From: JBAWWY01 sp037144355
Lineage (GTDB): Bacteria; Bacillota; Clostridia; Peptostreptococcales; Anaerovoracaceae
Reading direction: 5' to 3'
DNA length: 14,369 nucleotides
NCBI GenBank assembly: GCA_037144355.1
Contig: JBAWWY010000036.1
Span: forward strand, 1-14,369
Positions 6,211-14,369 of this stretch are shown in pieces. The notes under the pieces are model-generated. The model saw only the letters and a list, made by a program, of their open reading frames with translations. It did not search any database and was not told the DNA's origin. The position numbers were made by a program, and so were the translations under genes. Numbering within the stretch: position 1 is the first letter of the stretch; every line of letters starts with the position of its first letter.

Positions 6211-7585
6211 GTTTAAATATGGCTTCGAAATAAATCATTGCAGCTTTGTGAAGCTGCTCCACAGATACTCTTTCGTTGACTTCGTGGCAAGTATCCAGAT
6301 CTCCAGGGAAGACAGGCCCGAAGGAAACTATATTTGGCATTGCTTTGGCGTAAGAGGCGCCATAAGCTAATTTGAAAACGTGAGCCTCACCGGTATTTTC
6401 CTTGTAAATGTCTCCCAACGTCATAATGAACTGGGAATCTCTTTTTACAATCATTGGGTCCATGCTTTCAATGATTTCAACCTCAAGATTGTATTCCAAA
6501 GCGGCCTTTTTCATCAATGATAGAATTCTCTCTCCATTGTATCCCCATGTTGTTCTTATATTCATTTGTAATCTGAAGTCATCGTTTGTTGTTGACAAGA
6601 TAGTTGGCGCCGATACATTTCTGTGAAAATAATCTTCCCCGATTATAACTTCTCCTGAATCGATTCCAAGATCGGCTCCGAAAGGATCTCCACAATATTT
6701 GTAAATGAAATTTACAATATTATGTACTGATTTTGGCAAATTTAACTGTTTAACTTCACTTGACAATAGATGTATTGCATTAATACCCTTGTCATGATAA
6801 GCGGTATGGGCTGCTTCTCCTTTGGACTCATAAATCATATATTTATTGTTTTCCACATCGAAGGTCCTAAGCAAGGCGTAGTCTGGAACCATATTCGCAG
6901 CAGATCCGCCCTCCAGCAAGTACCCATCATCATCGCTGTTTCTTTTTGATTTAAAAATAACATCAACATATCCTTTTTCTCCGTTGCAGACGGGAAATTC
7001 TCCATCTGGTGTAAATCCAAAATCGATTTTTATTCCCAACTTGTTATAAGCTTCTATATCCGTCCATGAGCCTTCTTCCCTTGATCCAATTATCATAACT
7101 GCATTTCTTTTCAAAGGTGATGCTCCTGCCTCCAGGATTAGTGATTTTATGCCATGGAGACACAGTACTAATGGGCCTTTATCATCCACAACGCCCCTGC
7201 CCCAGATGTATCCTTGCTCAATATCCCCGCCAAATGGCTCATACATCCAATCTCCGGGGGCTGGAACAACATCCACATGTGCAAGTATCCCAATGGTCTC
7301 CTTCCCTGAGCTTTCAATATTTTCCTTGAGCAAATCGATATTCTCCCAGACGGAATTGCTCTCTAAAACCCATTTCCCTAGGCCGGCGCTTATTAATATT
7401 ACTTCGTCAGCTACTGCATAACCAGCGCAAAGTCCCATTTCCAATGCCTTTTTCCTTACCCACTCCAGTGCGGCAATGTTTTCGACTCTATCAGTGGTGA
7501 CACTTTTAATCTTTAGAAGTGCGGAAATATCTTGAAATATTTCAAGCTTTTGTTCTTCAAGATATTTTTTTGAAATTTCTCTCAT
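6194..7585 (-). CDS. M20 family metallo-dipeptidase (PepV/Sapep type)
   Basis: This is a cytosolic zinc- or manganese-dependent dipeptidase, likely cleaving imported dipeptides. With the start at 7585 it has 463 residues, close to the roughly 470 of PepV and Sapep. Metal and catalytic residues are visible: H103 and D105 (AHVDVVP), D134 (GRGVVDDKGP), E170/E171 (SREEGSW) and D194 (FTPDGEFPVCNGEKG), plus a C-terminal His near 434 (CHEVNE). The PDGEFP...GEKG stretch is characteristic of the PepV-like branch rather than ArgE/DapE. The ATG at 7585 is preceded by TTGGAG at 6-base spacing. Longer starts (ATG at 7612, TTG at 7636) lack ribosome sites and exceed the family length. It lies 80 bases downstream of the other M20 gene and 29 upstream of iclR, in the importer operon. 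Specificity (beta-Ala, D-amino-acid or general dipeptides) is unknown. Confidence 0.88.
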   Translation of the reverse strand: MREISKKYLEEQKLEIFQDISALLKIKSVTTDRVENIAALEWVRKKALEMGLCAGYAVADEVILISAGLGKWVLESNSVWENIDLLKENIESSGKETIGILAHVDVVPAPGDWMYEPFGGDIEQGYIWGRGVVDDKGPLVLCLHGIKSLILEAGASPLKRNAVMIIGSREEGSWTDIEAYNKLGIKIDFGFTPDGEFPVCNGEKGYVDVIFKSKRNSDDDGYLLEGGSAANMVPDYALLRTFDVENNKYMIYESKGEAAHTAYHDKGINAIHLLSSEVKQLNLPKSVHNIVNFIYKYCGDPFGADLGIDSGEVIIGEDYFHRNVSAPTILSTTNDDFRLQMNIRTTWGYNGERILSLMKKAALEYNLEVEIIESMDPMIVKRDSQFIMTLGDIYKENTGEAHVFKLAYGASYAKAMPNIVSFGPVFPGDLDTCHEVNERVSVEQLHKAAMIYFEAIFKLCLPD

Positions 7586-7665
7586 GCCAGTCTCCAATAA
7601 TTCAAACTCCATCAGCTTAGATTGAAAATCTTTCAAATCTATTCTGCTTTAGAGTTTTTATAATA

Positions 7666-8874
7666 TTATTTGCAAGGTTGATTGCAAAAATTAATCGCTA
7701 TTTCTCCATAAAGGAGTGTTGCAGCATATAAATCAGCCAATTTAACGCTATCATGAATCGAATGGGCAAACGCAAGTTCGCCAGGCCCAAGTATGACACA
7801 ACTGGCTTCAGTGTAGTTGCTCAGATATCCAGCATCAGTCCAAGCTGGAAATCCAAGCGGTTCCCTTATATATCTTTGCCCATCGGCATTTATTGAATCC
7901 ATCGCCAGCTGAATTTCCTTAACTAGATCATCGTCATTTTGCGTAAAAAATGGTTTGTGTGGAAGTATTTTCTCAGATTCAAAGACATCCCTTACAATAG
8001 CAGAAAATTCCGGGTCTTCTTCTTTCATATCTAGAACAATTTGTCTAAGCTCTCCATAGACAGATTCCTGGGTTTCACTTGGAAGCCATCTCCTGTCAAT
8101 TTTTATAATACAGCTATCCGGCACTGTGCTGGGTTGGTCTCCACCATTGATAGTGCCGAAGTTCAGTGTTGGATTTCCAAGCAAATGATGAACTCTAGAG
8201 TTTAAAACTGGGATATAGTCCTTTTCGATTTTGGAAATTAGTTTTGCCGCTTTTGAGATTGCATTTATTCCTTTTTTCATTTCACCTGCGTGGACTTTCT
8301 TGCCTATCACTTCAATTTCAATCCACTCAAGTCCCTTATTACCTGTTGCCAGTCTCATATTGGTCGGCTCTCCGATAATTGCTCCATCTACAAATGGACC
8401 ATTTTTGATTAAATGCAAAACACCTTTACCCTGTTCCTCCTCGTCGATTATGCCGGTGAAATGCAGGTCGCCTTTCAGCTTTATACCAGCTCTCTTCATC
8501 CCTATCATAGTGCAAATCATAGAAGCGAGAGCGCCTTTCATGTCGCAGGCGCCTCTTCCATATAAAACGCCCTTGGATATTTCTCCGCTGAAAGCATTCT
8601 CCATTCCATAAGATGGTACCGTATCCGTATGTCCAGTCAGCATCAAGGATTTCCCACCGCCAGTTCCCCTTATTGCAGCATTTACATTCGGTCTTCCTTT
8701 TTCAACTATTATAAGTTCCGACTCAATACCTTCCCTTTGGAAAATACCATGGATATATTCCGCTACTCCCTGTTCCTGGTTTTCCATATTGGAGTAACTC
8801 TTTATTTTCACCAAATCAGAAGCTATTTTTGAGATCTCTTCAATTGTAATATGCTCATTAATGAAATTATTCAT
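7666..8874 (-). CDS. M20 family ArgE/DapE-type metallohydrolase
   Basis: This is a cytosolic two-metal hydrolase of the acetylornithine deacetylase/succinyl-diaminopimelate desuccinylase family. It is 402 residues long from the ATG at 8874. Visible features are H82 and D84 (TGHTDTVP), D111 (GRGACDMKG), E145/E146 (IIDEEEQGKG), E169 (IGEPTN) and a C-terminal His in HSIHDSV (about 374). The lid domain lies between (NPTLNFGTINGGDQPSTVPD). The ATG at 8874 follows CGGAGAG at 5-base spacing and starts 13 bases after the end of oppF. A longer TTG start at 8910 would overlap oppF and has no ribosome site. Placement inside a peptide-import operon argues for hydrolysis of an imported N-acyl amino acid or short peptide rather than arginine or lysine biosynthesis; no biosynthetic neighbours are present. 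The exact substrate is unknown. Confidence 0.87.
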   Translation of the reverse strand: MNNFINEHITIEEISKIASDLVKIKSYSNMENQEQGVAEYIHGIFQREGIESELIIVEKGRPNVNAAIRGTGGGKSLMLTGHTDTVPSYGMENAFSGEISKGVLYGRGACDMKGALASMICTMIGMKRAGIKLKGDLHFTGIIDEEEQGKGVLHLIKNGPFVDGAIIGEPTNMRLATGNKGLEWIEIEVIGKKVHAGEMKKGINAISKAAKLISKIEKDYIPVLNSRVHHLLGNPTLNFGTINGGDQPSTVPDSCIIKIDRRWLPSETQESVYGELRQIVLDMKEEDPEFSAIVRDVFESEKILPHKPFFTQNDDDLVKEIQLAMDSINADGQRYIREPLGFPAWTDAGYLSNYTEASCVILGPGELAFAHSIHDSVKLADLYAATLLYGEIAINFCNQPCK

Positions 8875-8887
8875 TTTCTCTCCGATT

Positions 8888-9877
8888 TTAAACATTGTGG
8901 CAGGCAACAAAATGCTCTGCTCCTATTTCTCTCAATTCTGGGCAATCTTTTCTGCAGATTTCTGATACCATTGGGCATCTTGAGCAAAATTTGCATCCTT
9001 GTATATCATCAATTGGATTTGGAGTTTCTCCTGGCAACACTTCTCTTTTTTTACCTTTTGTGTAAGCTCTTTTTGGCATGATTTCCATCAATGCCTTTGT
9101 ATATGGATGTACGCCTCTTTTAATAAGATCGTCGCTCTTTCCGATTTCCATTATTTTGCCAAGATACATAATGGCAATCCTGTCTGAGATAAGCCAGGCT
9201 AAAGATAAATCATGGGTTATAAACAGATATGAAATCCCTTTTTTATCACGGAGATTCAGCATCAATTTCAATATTCCAGTTCTAATTGAAGCGTCCAGCA
9301 TGGAAACTGGTTCATCGGCGACCACAAAACTTGGATTCATTATCATTGAGCTTGCGATTACAACGCGTTGCCTCTGTCCTCCGCTAAGTTCATGTGGGTA
9401 CCTGTAAATATAGTCATCCGTTGGGGTTAGACCAGCATTGACCAAAGCATCCTCTATGCGCGTCGTTCTTTCATTTTGAGTTTTTACCAAATTATTCACT
9501 TCAAGAGGCTCTGCAACTATATCCATGACAATGTCCCTGGGATTTATGGATTGGTAAGGGTCTTGGAATATCATTTGAGCCTTTTGCCGAAAATCCCTCA
9601 TATAATCCTTGTTGGTGGAATCCACCAACGTATCATTGAATTTAATTGTTCCCTCCGTCATTTTGACAAGCTGCAGAATGGCTTTTCCTGTGGTTGTCTT
9701 CCCGCTTCCGCTCTCTCCAACCAAAGCTAGGATTTCTCCCTTTTTTATGTCGAATGAGACACCGTCCACAGCCTTGACCTGCTTCTTTTTTTTAGAAAAC
9801 ATATCTTCAGCAAAACTTCTTTTAATATCAAAATAAACCTTCAGGTCCTTGACCTCCAATATTTTATCATTGCTCAT
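8888..9877 (-). CDS. oppF: Oligopeptide/dipeptide ABC transporter ATP-binding protein (OppF/DppF type)
   Basis: This is one of two ATPases that power the peptide importer from the cytosolic side. It has 329 residues: Walker A GESGSGKTT (54-62), Q-loop Q105 (IFQDP), signature LSGGQ (164-168), Walker B VVADE (185-189), D-loop and H-loop H222. The C-terminal oligopeptide-transporter extension (from about 255, HPYTKALM) carries six cysteines at 295, 298, 301, 308, 312 and 326. Comparable cysteines bind a [4Fe-4S] cluster in some DppD proteins. The insertion around 24-34 (rich in Lys, before VKAVDGV) is common in OppF. The ATG at 9877 follows GGGGGT and overlaps the end of oppD by 11 bases, so translation is probably coupled. 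Whether the substrate is di- or oligopeptide cannot be decided. Confidence 0.93.
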   Translation of the reverse strand: MSNDKILEVKDLKVYFDIKRSFAEDMFSKKKKQVKAVDGVSFDIKKGEILALVGESGSGKTTTGKAILQLVKMTEGTIKFNDTLVDSTNKDYMRDFRQKAQMIFQDPYQSINPRDIVMDIVAEPLEVNNLVKTQNERTTRIEDALVNAGLTPTDDYIYRYPHELSGGQRQRVVIASSMIMNPSFVVADEPVSMLDASIRTGILKLMLNLRDKKGISYLFITHDLSLAWLISDRIAIMYLGKIMEIGKSDDLIKRGVHPYTKALMEIMPKRAYTKGKKREVLPGETPNPIDDIQGCKFCSRCPMVSEICRKDCPELREIGAEHFVACHNV

Positions 9878-10832
9878 GGCTTACCCCCAAATGGCAAAAT
9901 ACAGTATGCTTTTCTGATAACTTAGTTGCCTCAGGGCAAATAACCTTGCAAATATCCATGGCAAACTCGCATCTGTCATTGAAGCTGCAACCAATTATTT
10001 CATCAACTAAACTTGGCATTGTGCCCGGTATCCCATCTGGTACAATTTTTTCGCCATCAAGATTTGGAAAACAACTAGTCAGTTTTTTTGTGTATGGATG
10101 AAATGGATTTTCAATTATATCCCTTGTATTTCCTATTTCAACAATTTTGCCAGCATACATTATAGCAATCCTGTCGCAGGATTCTCCAAGTATGGATAAG
10201 TCATGGGTTATGAGTATGAATCCCATTTTGAATTCCCTTTGAATTTTTTCCATCAAGTTCAGTATTTGAGCTTGAACCATGACATCAAGAGCAGTCGTAG
10301 GTTCATCTCCGATTATCACCTTTGGATTGCATGCTAAAGCCATGGCGATAATAACCCTTTGTTTCATTCCTCCGCTAAATTCGTGAGGATAGTTGTTCAC
10401 TCTTTCTGGTGGAAGTTCCACAAGCTCAAGAAGCTCCGCTGCCCTTTTCAAGGCATTTTCCTTGTTTAAACCCTGATGAAGCACAATAGCCTCAGAAATC
10501 TGTTCGCCCACCTTCATGACTGGATTTAGGGCATTCATTGCCCCTTGGAAAATGATTGATACATCCTTCCATCTCTTTTTCCTCATCTCTTCTTCGGATA
10601 AGGCAACCAAGTCCACGCCCTCGAGGAATATTTGTCCTGAGATGATTTCGCCCTCTTTTGGAAGCAATTTGGCAATAGACAAGGCGCTGGTAGTTTTTCC
10701 GCAACCAGATTCTCCAACTAATCCAAGCGTTTCACCATAATCCAGATCAAAACTGATTCCATCAACAGCTCTCGCATAGCCTTTTTTCGTATTGAAATAT
10801 GTTTTAAGTTCTTTTACTTCAAGCAATTTCAT
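9867..10832 (-). CDS. oppD: Oligopeptide/dipeptide ABC transporter ATP-binding protein (OppD/DppD type)
   Basis: This is the second ATPase of the importer, expected to pair with OppF under the OppB-OppC channel. It has 321 residues with Walker A GESGCGKTT (40-48), Q-loop Q96 (IIFQGAMNALNP, the form typical of OppD/DppD), signature FSGGM (152-156), Walker B VIIGDE (172-177), D-loop TALD and H-loop H210. The C-terminal extension (HPYTKKLTSCFP onward) has cysteines at 282, 288, 295, 299 and 313, an iron-sulfur-like arrangement. FSGGM in place of LSGGQ is normal for the OppD branch. The ATG at 10832 follows GGGGGAG, which lies in the end of oppC, and the gap to oppC is 2 bases. All catalytic motifs are intact. 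Confidence 0.94.
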   Translation of the reverse strand: MKLLEVKELKTYFNTKKGYARAVDGISFDLDYGETLGLVGESGCGKTTSALSIAKLLPKEGEIISGQIFLEGVDLVALSEEEMRKKRWKDVSIIFQGAMNALNPVMKVGEQISEAIVLHQGLNKENALKRAAELLELVELPPERVNNYPHEFSGGMKQRVIIAMALACNPKVIIGDEPTTALDVMVQAQILNLMEKIQREFKMGFILITHDLSILGESCDRIAIMYAGKIVEIGNTRDIIENPFHPYTKKLTSCFPNLDGEKIVPDGIPGTMPSLVDEIIGCSFNDRCEFAMDICKVICPEATKLSEKHTVFCHLGVSHEQ

Positions 10833-10834
10833 TG

Positions 10835-11704
10835 TTATCTCCCCCTAAGCTTGGGATTCAGAATTTCATCAAAAGCATATCCCATGAGTGTGAAGGATAG
10901 GACGACAGCTACAACGCAAATCCCTGGCGGCAAGTAGTACCAATAGGCTCCAATGCTAGCGGCACCGCTCTCAAAAGCATAATGGAGCATCATTCCCCAG
11001 CTCGCCATACTTGGATCGCCAAGTCCAAGAAAGCTTAAAGTAGTTTCCGACACAATTGCAACTGAAGCTACCAATACTGTATTGGCGAAAATAAGTGGAA
11101 ATACATTGGGCAAAATATGCCTAATCATAATATGCTTATGGCTTGCACCAATGGATATAGTTCTTTCTATGAATTGCCTTTCTTTTATGGAAAGGGTTTG
11201 AGACCTTACCACCCTGGCAGTTCCCGCCCAACTGGTAAGCCCAATTACAAATATAATATTCCAGATATTTGTTCCAAGTATTGCAGCAAGAACCATCATC
11301 AATGGCAGCCATGGAATAACAAGGAAGAAATCTGTAAACCTCATAAAGAAATTATCTATGCCTTTTCCAAAATAACCTGATGCGATACCGATAAAGGTAC
11401 CAATAAACATGGAGATTAGTGTTGCCAGTATCCCTATCAACAGGGAGATTCTTCCACCTGATACCAGGTTGGCAAGCACATCTCTTCCCATATCATCGGT
11501 TCCCAGCAGATGCTGCATGCTTGGCGGCTTCATAATATCTCCCACCGATCCAAAACTTGAAGATGAAAATGGTAATATTATTGGGCCGAATATTACTACG
11601 ATTAAAAAGAAAATCAGGGTTACGGAGCCAAGCAATGCCATTTTGTTGTTTCTTACAGCCTTGAGAAAATCAAATATTTTTTTCTTTCTGCGTTCCCAAT
11701 CCAT
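10835..11704 (-). CDS. oppC: Oligopeptide/dipeptide ABC transporter permease (OppC/DppC type)
   Basis: This inner-membrane permease forms half of the peptide channel. It has 289 residues with a Lys/Arg-rich N-terminus and about six hydrophobic segments (roughly 22-44, 86-110, 127-145, 148-165, 203-225, 257-277). The OppC hallmark HLLGTDDMGRDVLA is at 65-78. The EAA loop that docks on the ATPases is at about 179-200 (IERTISIGASHKHI, RHILPN). The segment FLGLGDPSMASWG (225-237) is typical of DppC. The C-terminus ends FDEILNPKLRGR, as usual in the family. The ATG at 11704 has AAGGAG about 9 bases upstream. The gap to oppB is 17 bases. Confidence 0.94.
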   Translation of the reverse strand: MDWERRKKKIFDFLKAVRNNKMALLGSVTLIFFLIVVIFGPIILPFSSSSFGSVGDIMKPPSMQHLLGTDDMGRDVLANLVSGGRISLLIGILATLISMFIGTFIGIASGYFGKGIDNFFMRFTDFFLVIPWLPLMMVLAAILGTNIWNIIFVIGLTSWAGTARVVRSQTLSIKERQFIERTISIGASHKHIMIRHILPNVFPLIFANTVLVASVAIVSETTLSFLGLGDPSMASWGMMLHYAFESGAASIGAYWYYLPPGICVVAVVLSFTLMGYAFDEILNPKLRGR

Positions 11705-11721
11705 TTGTCTTGTCTCCTTCC

Positions 11722-12690
11722 TTAATTTTTAACCCGAGGGTCAATATATGAATAGGTTATATCGGCTAAAACATTTGCCACCACAACGCATACTGTAACC
11801 AAGAGGAATATGCCCTGCAGCAAAGGATAATCTCTGGCCTTGAGAGCCTCATACATAAGCCGTCCAAGACCTGGCCATGAGAAAATCGTTTCTACCTGTA
11901 TCGTCCCAGCTACTATGAATCCAAGATTTATGGCAATTATGGTTATCATTGGAAGCATTGCATTTGGAACCGCATGCTTTTGAAGTATATATCTGTTGTT
12001 GAAGCCTTTAGCCTTGGCCGTGACAATATAATCCTCTGAGAGCACATCGATTAATGTATTTCTCATCATCAAGGCATATTCACCAATCAAAACCAAGCTT
12101 AGGGTGAGAGTCGGCAAAAATAGATGTCTGCCAAAGTCCATTAGCGCAAAGGCGGTAAATACAAAGTTTCTACCCGGGCTGAGCATCCCGCTTGTTGGAA
12201 ACAAGTGCAAGTTTACGCTGAAGATTACAACCATTACTATTCCAAGCCAGAATGTAGGCATTGAGTATGTGATAAGTGAAAAACTCAAGGTAGCAACATC
12301 CAGTTTAGTCCCATGCTTCCAAGCTGCAACTATGCCAAGGAACACTCCTGTGATTATGGCAAGAATCTCAGCCAACCCAACCATTATAAGGGTAGGCATT
12401 ATCTTTGCGGCTATTACAGAAGTAACTGAATCTTTGTAAAGAAATGACATGCCAAGGTCAAAGTTGAACAGGTTTTTAAAATAGATGAAGAATTGAATGT
12501 ACCAGGCTTGATCCAGACCATAAAGCTTCCTTATACCATCCAGCATCTCAGGTGTTGCCTTTGGATTCCTCATCATCATGGCTAGAGGGTCTCCAGGAAG
12601 GACTCTGAAAAGAAAATAGTTGAAAACCAAAACAATGAGAATTGTTACAATCGCATAAAAAATCTTTTGTATTAAAAGCTGTTTGCTCAT
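11722..12690 (-). CDS. oppB: Oligopeptide/dipeptide ABC transporter permease (OppB/DppB type)
   Basis: This inner-membrane permease is the partner of OppC. It has 322 residues. The first membrane segment (about 9-30) runs into the family motif FRVLPGDP (28-35), followed by the extracytoplasmic region with KLYGLDQ (55-61). Further hydrophobic segments lie near 99-123, 134-160, 188-208, 247-270 and 292-315. The EAA loop is at about 221-245 (YIVTAKAKGF, KHAVPNAM) with the conserved Gly229. VETIFSWPGLGRL (266-278) and a C-terminal SYIDPRV are standard for OppB/DppB. The ATG at 12690 has only a loose ribosome site (AAGGGAAGGG lies somewhat far upstream), which may lower its translation relative to the binding protein gene 29 bases upstream. 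Confidence 0.94.
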   Translation of the reverse strand: MSKQLLIQKIFYAIVTILIVLVFNYFLFRVLPGDPLAMMMRNPKATPEMLDGIRKLYGLDQAWYIQFFIYFKNLFNFDLGMSFLYKDSVTSVIAAKIMPTLIMVGLAEILAIITGVFLGIVAAWKHGTKLDVATLSFSLITYSMPTFWLGIVMVVIFSVNLHLFPTSGMLSPGRNFVFTAFALMDFGRHLFLPTLTLSLVLIGEYALMMRNTLIDVLSEDYIVTAKAKGFNNRYILQKHAVPNAMLPMITIIAINLGFIVAGTIQVETIFSWPGLGRLMYEALKARDYPLLQGIFLLVTVCVVVANVLADITYSYIDPRVKN

Positions 12691-12719
12691 TAAACCCGTA
12701 TCCCTTCCCTTATCTATTT

Positions 12720-14345
12720 TTATTTGTGTTGCATATTCATATAGTTGTAGTATGTGAAATTGAAGAAGTATGGTCCTGCTTCAGGTATCTGTTTGAAGCC
12801 AGTCCATCTATCACTTCTAATCGCTTGAAGATTGTTGTCATAGATCATAATAATATATGGTGCATTTTCATAAGCTATCTGCTGCATTTCGAATACCAGC
12901 TTTTGTCTCTTATTTACGTCCATTTCTGACATCTGCAATTTGAAAAGCTCATCATATCTTGCGTTTGTAAAATATGGTTCATTATTCCCACCAATCTGTT
13001 CTGTGGTGAGAATCCCAAGAATGGTAGTTGGGTCTATGTCTGCTCCCCATCCCCATATGAACATATCATAGCTTCCTGCATATATTTTGTCGCTTAAAGC
13101 TCCATCATCCATGGTAACTGTATCAATTTTTATTCCTGCCTTTGCACAGCTTGCTGCAATCAATTGGGCTGCTTTAACTTCTTCTGTTTTATCAGCGATG
13201 GATATAAGCTTGAACTCAAGCATTTTACCCTTGGAATCTTCTCTAACGCCATCTCCGTTGGTGTCCTTGTAACCAGCCGCATCTAACATGGCATTTGCCT
13301 TATCTATATTGAAATCTCTTTTTTCTGCAGCTGTAGGTTCATAATGATAGAAATCACCTGGATTGATTAGAGTAGTTCCGACTTTGCCTTCTCCACCATA
13401 AGCCATGTCTAGTATCTGTTGTTTGTCGGTAGCCAGTTCAATAGCCTGTCTGATTTTCTTGTCTCTAAGCAATGGATTTCCTGCGCTTTTGGAATCCGCC
13501 CAGCAATTTAACCCAATCTGCATGAATCCAGGAACTTCTCCGGAGATTATGCTTATATTCTTGTCATCTTTAAGCTGGCTCTTTTGAGTAGCATTAAGAT
13601 TGGTAGCCGCATCCACTTCACCAAGTTTTAAAGCTTGGGCAAGCACATCTGAATTGGAGTAAGACATAAGTATTATTTCATCCAATTTGGCTGCTCCGCC
13701 AAAGTAGTCGGGATTCTTAACCAATTTTACGAAACCCTCACCAGTTGAATCAAATTTAAACGGTCCGGTTCCTACTGGAGCTGCGTTTGCATATGTTTCC
13801 AACTCGGTTGTTGGTATCTTGGCGAAAATATGCTCCGGAAGTATTGGAGTAGTATTCATAAGCATATTTGCTTTTGGCTTATCAGTAGTTATAACTACTG
13901 TATTGTCATCGGGGCATTCAATCTTGCTAATGCCAGTTAAAAAGCTGTTATATTGATAACCTAAGTTTGTTTTCTTCATTAAGTCATATGTGAACTTTAC
14001 ATCTTTTGAAGTGAATGGTTCCCCATCATGCCATTTAACTCCCTGTTGGAGTTTGAAAGTCCATGTGAGCTGGTCGGCGCTCAAAGTCCATTCCTTTGCA
14101 AGGCATGGAACTGGTTTCAGATTTTCATCAGCCCTGACCAATGGGTCATATATAAGCAGGAAAACTTCATATGCTACCTGCATATTGGAGGTCAAGGGGT
14201 TAAGCGTGTCAATTTGTACAGTTGATCCAATAGTAAGCGTAGCGGTCGCTCCAGAATTTGTACTTCCGCTGGAACACCCAGCTGTCCCTATCAAGAGTGC
14301 GAACGTTAAAACCAATGAAAGCATAATCTTAAGATTTTTATTCAT
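12720..14345 (-). CDS. oppA: ABC transporter substrate-binding lipoprotein, family 5 (OppA/DppA type)
   Basis: This extracellular solute-binding lipoprotein hands peptides (or a related ligand) to the OppBC channel. It has 541 residues. The start shows a lipoprotein signal: Lys-rich N-terminus, hydrophobic stretch 6-20 and lipobox TAGC with Cys24, followed by a Ser/Gly/Thr linker. From about 35 it matches SBP_bac_5: TIGSTVQIDTLNPL, then LAKEWTLSAD, FKLQQGVKWHDGEPFTSKDV and later GTGPFKF. The length is typical of peptide binders rather than the larger nickel or opine forms. The ATG at 14345 follows GAAGGAG at 6-base spacing. It is the first visible gene of the operon and only 24 bases of upstream sequence are in the window, so its promoter is outside. 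Ligands of this family include dipeptides, oligopeptides, glycosides and metals. Confidence 0.93.
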   Translation of the reverse strand: MNKNLKIMLSLVLTFALLIGTAGCSSGSTNSGATATLTIGSTVQIDTLNPLTSNMQVAYEVFLLIYDPLVRADENLKPVPCLAKEWTLSADQLTWTFKLQQGVKWHDGEPFTSKDVKFTYDLMKKTNLGYQYNSFLTGISKIECPDDNTVVITTDKPKANMLMNTTPILPEHIFAKIPTTELETYANAAPVGTGPFKFDSTGEGFVKLVKNPDYFGGAAKLDEIILMSYSNSDVLAQALKLGEVDAATNLNATQKSQLKDDKNISIISGEVPGFMQIGLNCWADSKSAGNPLLRDKKIRQAIELATDKQQILDMAYGGEGKVGTTLINPGDFYHYEPTAAEKRDFNIDKANAMLDAAGYKDTNGDGVREDSKGKMLEFKLISIADKTEEVKAAQLIAASCAKAGIKIDTVTMDDGALSDKIYAGSYDMFIWGWGADIDPTTILGILTTEQIGGNNEPYFTNARYDELFKLQMSEMDVNKRQKLVFEMQQIAYENAPYIIMIYDNNLQAIRSDRWTGFKQIPEAGPYFFNFTYYNYMNMQHK

Positions 14346-14369
14346 TTCTTTCTCCTTCTACTTCTCAAA

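Noticed and set aside
7586..7636. Longer dipeptidase starts at TTG 7636 or ATG 7612
   Set aside because: Neither has a ribosome site. The ATG at 7585 has GGAG at 6-base spacing and gives a length close to PepV/Sapep.
8875..8910. Longer M20 hydrolase start at TTG 8910 overlapping oppF
   Set aside because: There is no ribosome site; the ATG at 8874 follows CGGAGAG closely.

Overview
The window looks like chromosome from an AT-rich, anaerobic, low-GC Gram-positive bacterium (Bacillota, Clostridia-like, probably a peptide or amino-acid fermenter). The evidence is AT-rich sequence, strong AGGAG-type ribosome binding sites, a fused flavodiiron-rubredoxin-reductase of the clostridial class F type, and a full oligopeptide importer with peptidases. 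The species cannot be named from the sequence alone. All twelve supported genes lie on the minus strand, so transcription runs from high to low coordinates. Coding is dense and no gene-free stretch exceeds about 110 bases. No tRNA, rRNA, CRISPR array or insertion sequence was seen.

From right to left in transcription order, the first block (about 14345 to 5352) is one tightly packed operon. It holds a lipoprotein solute-binding protein (OppA/DppA type), two permeases (OppB, OppC), two ATPases (OppD, OppF), an ArgE/DapE-type M20 hydrolase, a PepV/Sapep-type M20 dipeptidase and an IclR-family regulator. Gaps are 2 to 32 bases and one gene pair overlaps. The natural reading is a peptide (or acylated or modified amino-acid) import and hydrolysis module with its own regulator. 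The promoter of this operon lies beyond the right edge.

The second block (about 5345 to 3844) is a two-gene AbiE-type (type IV) toxin-antitoxin module. The antitoxin AbiEi overlaps the nucleotidyltransferase toxin AbiEii by 17 bases, and a good promoter of its own sits just after iclR. An imperfect 15-bp AT-rich direct repeat lies at both ends of the module, which may mark an insertion.

The third block (3810 to 1671) holds an MtaD-type 5'-methylthioadenosine/S-adenosylhomocysteine deaminase followed by an MTA/MTI-phosphorylase family enzyme. The phosphorylase has an Asn where adenine-specific MTAPs carry Asp. Together they suggest a two-step salvage route: MTA to methylthioinosine, then to hypoxanthine plus methylthioribose-1-phosphate.

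The last gene (1562 to the left edge) is a class F flavodiiron protein: diiron oxidase, flavodoxin, short-spaced rubredoxin and the start of an NADH:rubredoxin-reductase domain, cut off by the window edge. It is an O2 and/or NO detoxification enzyme. Its promoter has a perfect TATAAT, a 19-bp spacer and an inverted repeat filling the spacer, a layout typical of MerR-family control.

No wholly new system is proven here. The items most worth a second look are the FDP promoter architecture, the AbiE module inserted between metabolic genes, the MTA deaminase/phosphorylase pair and the regulated peptide-uptake/M20 operon.
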